A DNA stretch of 64,000 nt from assembly GCF_014205055.1 (NCBI RefSeq), contig NZ_JACHMS010000001.1, positions 8,522,501-8,586,500 of the forward strand, in the 5' to 3' direction. The translations under genes and the position numbers were made by a program. Below the pieces are notes generated by a model that made no database searches, was not told where the DNA came from, and saw nothing but the letters and a program-made list of their open reading frames with translations. Each line of letters opens with the position of its first letter. Position 1 is the first letter of the stretch. Below are positions 59,058 to 64,000 of this stretch, piece by piece. The DNA comes from Streptomyces luteogriseus (lineage in GTDB: Bacteria; Actinomycetota; Actinomycetes; Streptomycetales; Streptomycetaceae).

Positions 59058-60392
59058 ATGCGTCCATCCCGTCGTTCGGCCGACCCGGCCGCGCCGTTAC
59101 GGACCCGGCCCCGCCCCATGACGGCACTGATAGCGCTGGCGACCGTCATCGGCCTGACACTGACTCTGTTGACGGCCGTCGCCCGGCCGGCGGCCGCCGC
59201 CGCCGACTTGCTGTCCCAGGGCAAACCCGCGACCTCCTCGTCCACCGAGAGGGCGTCCACCCCCGCGTCGGCTGCGGTGGACGGCGACGGCGGGACGCGC
59301 TGGTCGAGCACGTTCAGCGATCCGCAGTGGCTGACAGTCGATCTGGGGGCCACCGCCACCCTCGGCCAAGTGGTCCTGCACTGGGAGGCCGCGTACGCCC
59401 GCGCGTTCCGGATCCAGACCTCCGACAACGGCATCACCTGGACCACCATCCACTCGACCACGACGAGCACCGGCGGCGTGCAGACCCTCGACGTGAACGG
59501 CGAAGGCCGGTACGTCCGCGTCCACGGCACCCAGCGTGGCACCCCCTTCGGCTACTCGCTGTGGGAGTTCCAGGTGTACGGCACCATGAACGGCACCCCT
59601 CCGGGCAGCGGTGTTCCGGACCCGACGACCGCGTCCCTGGAGGCCACCGACGGCCCGTTGACCACCGCCACCTTCACCGTTCCCAGCCCGAGCGGGTACG
59701 GCTCCGGCACGGTCACGTATCCGACGGCCAGTGGCTCGTACCCGGGTGTCGTACTGATGCCGGGCTATCAGGGCACCCAGCAGAACCTGCAGTGGCTCGC
59801 ACCGCGCCTCGCCTCCTGGGGCTTCGTCGTCATCAACGTCGGAACCAACACCCTGACCGACGATCCGACGTCGCGCGGCCGCCAGATCACGGCCGCCGGC
59901 ACCCAGCTGCTCGCGCTCGGCCGTGCCCCCGGCAACCCGATATCGGGAAAGGTCAACGGCACCCTGGGCGCGGTCGGCCACTCGATGGGCGGTGGTGGCG
60001 TCATGGTGGCCCTCCGGGACGACCCGCGCTTCCGGGCGGGCGTGCCCACGGCCCCGTACCTCCCGAACGCGAACTTCTCCGGGGTCACCGACCCCACGTT
60101 CTTCCTGACCTGTCAAAGCGACCCGGTCGCCCACGGCAACACCTACGCCGTGCCCTGGTACAACTCCATGTCCCAGGCCGAGAAGCTCTACATCGAGGTT
60201 CCGGGCGACCATCTGTGCCCGATGACGGGCTACGGCGACAAGGCCAAGCAGGGCAAGTGGATCGTGTCCTTCTTCAGCCACTGGCTGCGAGCCGACACCC
60301 GCTTCAGCCCGTTCCTGTGCGGTCCGCCACGTGATGCCGACAAGAACAACACCTCCCTGGTCACACGCTGGATGGACACCTGCCCTTTCTGA
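59058..60392 (+). CDS. secreted CBM32-like / cutinase-type polyesterase
   Basis: A 444-aa exported enzyme. A signal peptide covers residues 1-48 (hydrophobic core MTALIALATVIGLTLTLLTA). Residues ~50-176 are an F5/8-type C (CBM32-like) domain: LLSQGKPATSSSTERASTPA, AVDGDGGTRWSSTFSDPQWL and EFQVYG. After a short Pro/Gly/Thr linker comes a cutinase/polyester hydrolase domain (about 190-405): YPGVVLMPGYQGTQQNLQWL, Ser309 in VGHSMGGGG, Asp355 in CQSDPVA and His385 in PGDHLCP. This is the fold of actinobacterial cutinases that hydrolyse cutin and synthetic polyesters. GGAGG lies 8 nt before ATG 59058. A carbohydrate-type binding domain on a cutinase is unusual. Confidence 0.87.
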   Translation: MRPSRRSADPAAPLRTRPRPMTALIALATVIGLTLTLLTAVARPAAAAADLLSQGKPATSSSTERASTPASAAVDGDGGTRWSSTFSDPQWLTVDLGATATLGQVVLHWEAAYARAFRIQTSDNGITWTTIHSTTTSTGGVQTLDVNGEGRYVRVHGTQRGTPFGYSLWEFQVYGTMNGTPPGSGVPDPTTASLEATDGPLTTATFTVPSPSGYGSGTVTYPTASGSYPGVVLMPGYQGTQQNLQWLAPRLASWGFVVINVGTNTLTDDPTSRGRQITAAGTQLLALGRAPGNPISGKVNGTLGAVGHSMGGGGVMVALRDDPRFRAGVPTAPYLPNANFSGVTDPTFFLTCQSDPVAHGNTYAVPWYNSMSQAEKLYIEVPGDHLCPMTGYGDKAKQGKWIVSFFSHWLRADTRFSPFLCGPPRDADKNNTSLVTRWMDTCPF

Positions 60393-60463
60393 CCGGCGAA
60401 CGCACCTGTGCGTCGCTCGATGAGGCGAAGAGAGCCCATCGTGATCGTTACTCGACAGCACAG

Positions 60464-60676
60464 ATGATCGCCCCTGACGACGTGCTCGCCTGTGCGAGCA
60501 CCGTCAATCAAGCTCTGAACAGGGTCTACGGTCAGGTGAAGCGCCTCGAGCGAGGGGAACCAGAGCCCGGGGAGACGATGGCCACGGCGGTCCAGGCCCT
60601 GGCAGAGATCTGGGACTTGCTTCGCACGGTGAGGACCACGATGCGGCGCGACCTGGGCGTGTCCGCATCAGAGTGA
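60464..60676 (+). CDS. small hypothetical helical protein
   Basis: A 70-aa protein: DVLACASTVNQALNRVYGQV, KRLERGEPEPGETMATAVQA, EIWDLLRTVRTTMRRDLGVS. It is helical and soluble, with no family recognised. The ribosome site before ATG 60464 is weak. Codon bias in this frame is typical of the genome, which is the main support. Confidence 0.45.
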   Translation: MIAPDDVLACASTVNQALNRVYGQVKRLERGEPEPGETMATAVQALAEIWDLLRTVRTTMRRDLGVSASE

Positions 60677-60819
60677 CGGCCCACGTGGACAGCCCGCATC
60701 AGGCCTCAGGCGCGCAGCGTGGTCCCGAGCGATGCAGTCTCAGTGCCGGAGTCGGGTCGGCAGCGAGGGGCGTTGTCAGTGTGATGGTCTACGGTCCTCA
60801 TGTCCCGCTACGGGACTGC

Positions 60820-60855
60820 GCTCTCGCCTGGCCTTACGCCTGGCCAGGCGAGAGC
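60820..60855. terminator. perfect 14-bp hairpin
   Basis: GCTCTCGCCTGGCC and GGCCAGGCGAGAGC pair perfectly around an 8-base loop (TTACGCCT). It lies between the small hypothetical gene and the transposase fragment. It is probably a terminator, possibly of the element it borders. Confidence 0.6.
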
Positions 60856-60899
60856 CCGCGTCCCCCTATGTTTCGGCACGGGGGCGGGCCCTTCCGGAT

Positions 60900-61134
60900 G
60901 GAAGGCCGACACCACCGGACTGGTCATGCCGCACCGCCGCCGCGCGGGCGAGGAACTGCCGGGCTGGCAGCAGGCCCACAACAAGAGCCACAAACACGTC
61001 CGCGCCCGTGTCGAGCACGCCTTCGCCCGCATGAAGACCGGAAGATCCTCCGCGACTGCCGCCTGCGCGGCGACGGCGTCCACACCGCCATGCTCGGCAT
61101 CGCCCGGCTGCACAACCTCGCACTCACGGGATGA
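60900..61134 (+). pseudogene. C-terminal fragment of an IS5-type (DDE) transposase
   Basis: Two frames combine: ADTTGLVMPHRRRAGEELPG and NKSHKHVRARVEHAFARMKT (the catalytic Glu region) in one, then KILRDCRLRGDGVHTAMLGI and ARLHNLALTG to the stop in the other. The frameshift lies near 61045. The N-terminal two thirds are missing. Confidence 0.7.
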
Positions 61135-61150
61135 CTCCCGCTCCATACGC

Positions 61151-61579
61151 TCAGTCGATACAGAACTCGTTGCCCTCGATGTCCAGCATCGGGATGCACG
61201 AATCATTGCCGTCATACAACGTTTGTACGTGTACCGCGCCGAGCGGGACAAGCCGTGCGCATTCGGCCTCGAGTGCGGCGAGGCGCTCTTTTCCCACCAG
61301 CCCGGTGCCGACCCGCACATCGAGATGCACCCGGTTCTTGGCGGCCTTCCCCTCGGGGACGCGCTGGAAGTACAGCCGCGGGCCCACACCTGAGGGATCA
61401 ATGCAGGCGAACCAAGAATCCCGCTGCTCAGGCGGCTGCGAGCGCCTGTAACCATCCCAAGTGGCAAACCCCTCCGGTGGCGGCGGTACGACGTACCCCA
61501 ACACCTCGCACCAGAAACGAGCGAGACGCTCAGGTTCTGCGCAGTCAAAGGTGACCTGGAACTTTTTGATCGCGGACAC
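61151..61579 (-). CDS. VOC family (glyoxalase-like) protein
   Basis: A 142-aa protein from GTG 61579: SAIKKFQVTFDCAEPERLAR, FWCEVLGYVVPPPPEGFATW, PRLYFQRVPEGKAAKNRVHL with DVRVG, and ending LDIEGNEFCID. This is the glyoxalase_6-type VOC fold common in actinobacteria. No obvious ribosome site precedes the GTG, and the frame remains open to 61756, so the true start may be upstream or the promoter may have been disturbed by the nearby IS. Function is unknown. Confidence 0.75.
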   Translation of the reverse strand: MSAIKKFQVTFDCAEPERLARFWCEVLGYVVPPPPEGFATWDGYRRSQPPEQRDSWFACIDPSGVGPRLYFQRVPEGKAAKNRVHLDVRVGTGLVGKERLAALEAECARLVPLGAVHVQTLYDGNDSCIPMLDIEGNEFCID

Positions 61580-61836
61580 CGATGCACCGTACCAAGGGGA
61601 CTTGGGATCCTGCCGTTCACGCCTCCGAGGGTCTGCCCGCAACCCCATCAGACGCTGGGTCATCTCGGACATCAAGCGATCAAACCGGACAGCCCGTGAG
61701 GACGACGGGACCCTGGCGGCGAAACCCACCAACCCACCAGGATCAGCGCTGTCCAACTACCCACATGTCAAAAATCAGTTACGGGACGACCCTTAGACCG
61801 TGTCCTACGTGGTGAGGCGTCGTTGACCTCGGTATA

Positions 61837-62595
61837 GGGCGGGGTACATGGAGTTGGATTGTTCCGGACGGGCTGTGGGAGATTGCGGAGCCGCTGATCC
61901 CGCCGTCTAGGGTGCGGCCGCAGGGTGGCGGAACGCAGGACACGCCTGATGAGACGCTGTTCGCGGCCATCGTCTACGTCCTGGTCAGTGGCTGCGCCTG
62001 GCGCCAACTGCCGCCCTGCTTCGGGATATCGAAGTCGACCGCCCACCGCCGGTTCCTCATCTGGTCCAGAGCCGGTGTCTGGGGCCGGCTGCACGAGGCC
62101 GTGCTGCACCGCCTCGACGACGCCGGCCTCATCGACGTCACCCGCGTCGTCCTCGACACCGCCCATGTCAGGGCTAAAAAAGGGGGCGAACACACAGGTC
62201 CGAGCCCCGTGGACCGGGGCAAGCCGGGTTCCAAGATGCACATCCTGTCGGACGCGAACGGACTGCCCCTCCTCGTCGGCGTCTCGGCCGGCAACACCCA
62301 CGACAGCGAAGGGCTCAAGCCCATGATCGAGGGTCACCAAACGAGACACGCCCCCACCGCGGCCGCTACTTCAAGCCCCCAGCGCCTACACGCGGACAAA
62401 GCCTACGACCGGGCTGACCTGCGCAGGTGGCTCCGCGGCAAGCGCATCGGCGTACGCATCGCACGCAAAGGAATCGAGTCCAGCGAACGATTAGGGCGCC
62501 GCCGCTGGGTCATCGAGCGCACCATGTCGTGGCTGTCCGGCTACCGCAGGCTCAGCCCCCGCTACGAGCGCCATCCCCGCAACTACCTGGCCTAA
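61837..62595 (+). pseudogene. decayed IS5-family (IS112-like) transposase
   Basis: The plus-strand frame reads WIVPDGLWEIAEPLIPPSRV, QDTPDETLFAAIVYVLVSGC, VVLDTAHVRAKKGGEHTGPS (first Asp), RLHADKAYDRADLRRWLRGK (second Asp) and GRRRWVIERTMSWLSGYRRL (Glu). It has no start codon in the expected place. A compensated frameshift near 62345-62385 replaces ~12 residues. It ends abruptly at NYLA, where the IS110 element begins, so ~20 C-terminal residues are cut off. Confidence 0.8.
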
Positions 62596-62605
62596 TCCGG
62601 GATTA

Positions 62606-63047
62606 GTAGTGGTGGCTCCGTGGACGCCGAGCTGATGCCTGTGCCCGACCAAGCCTTGATGCTCTCTGATAGATCGAGCACGGTTCGGCGTCCTCGTGGC
62701 CACCACCACAGCGCGGATGTTGGTGCTCGTCGGTGCTGGACGAACGCCTGTACCTGGCCGGCCTTGATGCCTGGAGAAAGATCGGCGCCGTCCAGCGCCG
62801 TCGAGCGTCAACACCCGCACCTGGCTCACTCGTTGGTGTTGGTGGAGCGAGCCCACCCCGCGGTGACCTCTCCCTGGGCCCGAGCTGACCGAGCTCCCGA
62901 AGAGACCGAGGCCCGCGGGGCGAGCTGGTGCCGCGAACAGCTACTGAGGTGGCGGACCGGCCACAGGGCTGAGTCCTGGGATTAGGTCGCTGCGTGGCCC
63001 GCATGAGCTCGTGACCAGCAGAAACGGCACAGCGGAGGGGAAAGACC
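62606..63047 (+). ncRNA. IS110 5' noncoding region, candidate bridge RNA locus
   Basis: There is no reading frame here of any merit. IS110-group elements transcribe a structured bridge (seek) RNA from the noncoding region between the left end and the recombinase gene, whose loops base-pair with target and donor DNA. Near its 3' end the string TGGGATTAGG (about 62977-62986) recalls the left-end sequence CGGGATTAG, as a donor-pairing loop might. The RNA boundaries cannot be set by eye. Confidence 0.45.
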
Positions 63048-64000
63048 TTGATCTACTGCGGTATTGACTGGGCCGAACGCACGCACGACGTCGCCTTGGT
63101 CGACGACAGTGGCTGGTTACTGGCCAAACGGCACATCACCGACGACGCGGTCGGATACAAGATCCTGCTGGACCTGCTCGCCGAGTACGGCGACACCGCG
63201 GAGAACCCGATCCCGGTCGCGATCGAGACCTCCCGTGGCCTGCTCGTCGCAGTGCTGCGCACTGGGAAGCGGCAAGTCTTCGCCATCAACCCGATGGCTG
63301 CCGCCCGCTACCGCGACCGGCACAGCGTCTCCCGCAAGAAGTCCGATCCCGGAGACGCCCTGGTCCTGGCCAATGTCCTGCGCACCGACATGCACGCACA
63401 CCGGCCGCTGCCGCAGGACAGCGACCTGGCCCGCGCCCTGGCCGTGCTCGCCAGGGCTCAGCAGGACGCCACGTGGAACCGGCAGCAGATCTCCAACCAG
63501 CTCCGCTCCCTGTTACGCGAGTACTATCCATCCGCGCTGGCCGCCTTCGAGCCCTGGAAGAACGGCCTGTGCCGTCGAGAAGCGCAAGAGCTCCTCAGGG
63601 CGGCTCCGACACCAGCACGAGCATCGCGGCTGACACTCAGGCAGCTGCAGGCCGCGCTCAAGCGCGCCGGCCGCCAACGCGGCATCGAAGCCGAGGCCGA
63701 ACGACTCCGGGACGTCTTCCGCGCCGACTGGGCCCACCAGCCCCCGCTGGTCGAGGACGCGCTCGGCAAGCAGATGCTCGCACTCCTGGTCCAGCTGGAG
63801 GCCGCCTGCGCCGCGGCCGACAATCTGTCCGAGGCGGTGGAGGAAGCTTTCCCTCAGCACTCGGACGCTGAGATCATCCTCAGCTTCCCTGGACTCGGCA
63901 TCCAGCTCGGCGCCCGGGTGCTCGCCGAGATCGGAGACGACCGCAACCGCTTCGCCGACGCACGCGGCTTGAAGGCATACGCCGGGGCTTCCCCCATCAC
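63048..64000 (+). CDS. IS110-family transposase (partial, open at window end)
   Basis: TTG 63048, with GGAGGGG upstream, opens a frame that runs without a stop to base 64000 (about 317 codons seen). The DEDD (RuvC-like) N-terminal domain has IYCGIDWAERTHDVALVDDS, PVAIETSRGLLVAVLRTGKR and RKKSDPGDALVLANVLRTDM, carrying the acidic residues. The Transposase_20 region begins IILSFPGLGIQLGARVLAEI and RGLKAYAGASPIT. The conserved catalytic Ser would lie beyond the window. It inserted into an IS5-family transposase gene. Confidence 0.88.
   Translation, partial: MIYCGIDWAERTHDVALVDDSGWLLAKRHITDDAVGYKILLDLLAEYGDTAENPIPVAIETSRGLLVAVLRTGKRQVFAINPMAAARYRDRHSVSRKKSDPGDALVLANVLRTDMHAHRPLPQDSDLARALAVLARAQQDATWNRQQISNQLRSLLREYYPSALAAFEPWKNGLCRREAQELLRAAPTPARASRLTLRQLQAALKRAGRQRGIEAEAERLRDVFRADWAHQPPLVEDALGKQMLALLVQLEAACAAADNLSEAVEEAFPQHSDAEIILSFPGLGIQLGARVLAEIGDDRNRFADARGLKAYAGASPI

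Larger units (their letters stand above)
62594..64000 (+). mobile_element. IS110-family element (left part; continues past window)
   Basis: The element begins where the IS5 transposase frame breaks at about 62594. TAATCC-G-GGATTA, a perfect 6-bp palindrome (62593-62605), sits at the junction. About 450 bases of noncoding sequence precede the transposase gene at 63048. The right end lies beyond 64000. Confidence 0.7.

Noticed and set aside
18..64000. CRISPR arrays
   Set aside because: No regularly spaced short direct repeats with unique spacers were seen. The repeats found are dispersed patches, IS ends and hairpins.
18..64000. rRNA or tRNA genes, including one as an integration site for the 31-34 kb remnant
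   Set aside because: No cloverleaf or rRNA-like stretch was noticed near 30.5-34 kb or elsewhere, though short tRNA fragments could be missed by eye.

Overview
The window looks like Streptomyces chromosome. It has very high GC with strongly GC-rich third codon positions, many GTG (and some TTG) starts, tightly packed operons with ATGA/GTGA overlaps, and several families largely confined to Streptomyces and relatives (DUF6098, DUF5133, DUF6980, ANTAR and RsbW-like proteins, replication-relaxation protein). The density of insertion sequences, gene remnants and scrambled duplications points to an accessory (arm-like) region rather than core chromosome. I saw no rRNA, tRNA or CRISPR array.

Layout. 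0-7 kb: cyclophilin; a large TPR-CHAT protease-like protein facing a two-gene operon (131-aa protein and membrane protein); an ECF sigma factor with a SnoaL-like tail. 7-14.5 kb: a translationally coupled radical SAM / PLP-enzyme pair; a MarR-NmrA divergent pair with three palindromic operators; an acyl desaturase with its dedicated ferredoxin reductase, facing a PucR-type regulator. 14.6-20.3 kb: a remnant of an Mrr-like nuclease; a ~650-nt noncoding leader ending in a perfect 14-bp hairpin just before a MerR-like gene; a two-component system; a secreted CAP-domain protein. 20.4-30.5 kb: MarR, SnoaL, MBL-fold and VOC genes, an NmrA remnant, a DUF218 membrane protein, a zf-UBP/DUF427 fusion, an aldo/keto reductase, an ATP-grasp protein, a dead IS5 copy and a nicotinamidase.

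31-34 kb is a graveyard of a plasmid-like element. It holds a truncated replication-relaxation gene and an ATP-dependent DNA ligase gene split by a ~1.8-kb insert that carries a broken tyrosine recombinase and an intact methyltransferase. 34-39.5 kb holds a membrane-anchored Mrr-like nuclease, DUF6098, DUF5133, head-to-head truncated CBS and ANTAR genes, a dinucleotide-binding reductase, and two RsbW-like ATPases flanking a STAS anti-anti-sigma factor. 40-44 kb is an IS cluster: an IS5 with a frameshift, an IS701-family element with perfect inverted repeats, CTAG target repeats and a passenger gene, and another IS5 fragment.

44.3-48 kb contains the most unusual gene: a single 688-aa protein with an N-terminal polyprenyl diphosphate synthase and a C-terminal class I terpene synthase, the reverse of the fungal chimeric order. 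It is convergent with an ABC exporter pair across a shared terminator hairpin. 48.7-52.5 kb is full of remnants: ANTAR, STAS, an FG-GAP repeat protein and GH1. One 220-bp patch there is stitched from four pieces matching 36.4-38.0 kb. 52.6-57.5 kb is a coherent catabolic locus: CitE-like lyase, CaiB-type CoA-transferase, LysR regulator and CitMHS carboxylate transporter. 57.6-60.4 kb encodes two secreted alpha/beta hydrolases; the second is a CBM32-like domain fused to a cutinase/polyesterase. The window ends with a VOC gene, a decayed IS5 transposase, and an IS110-family element inserted in it. The IS110 transposase is still open at base 64000, and its 5' noncoding region is where a bridge RNA would be expected.
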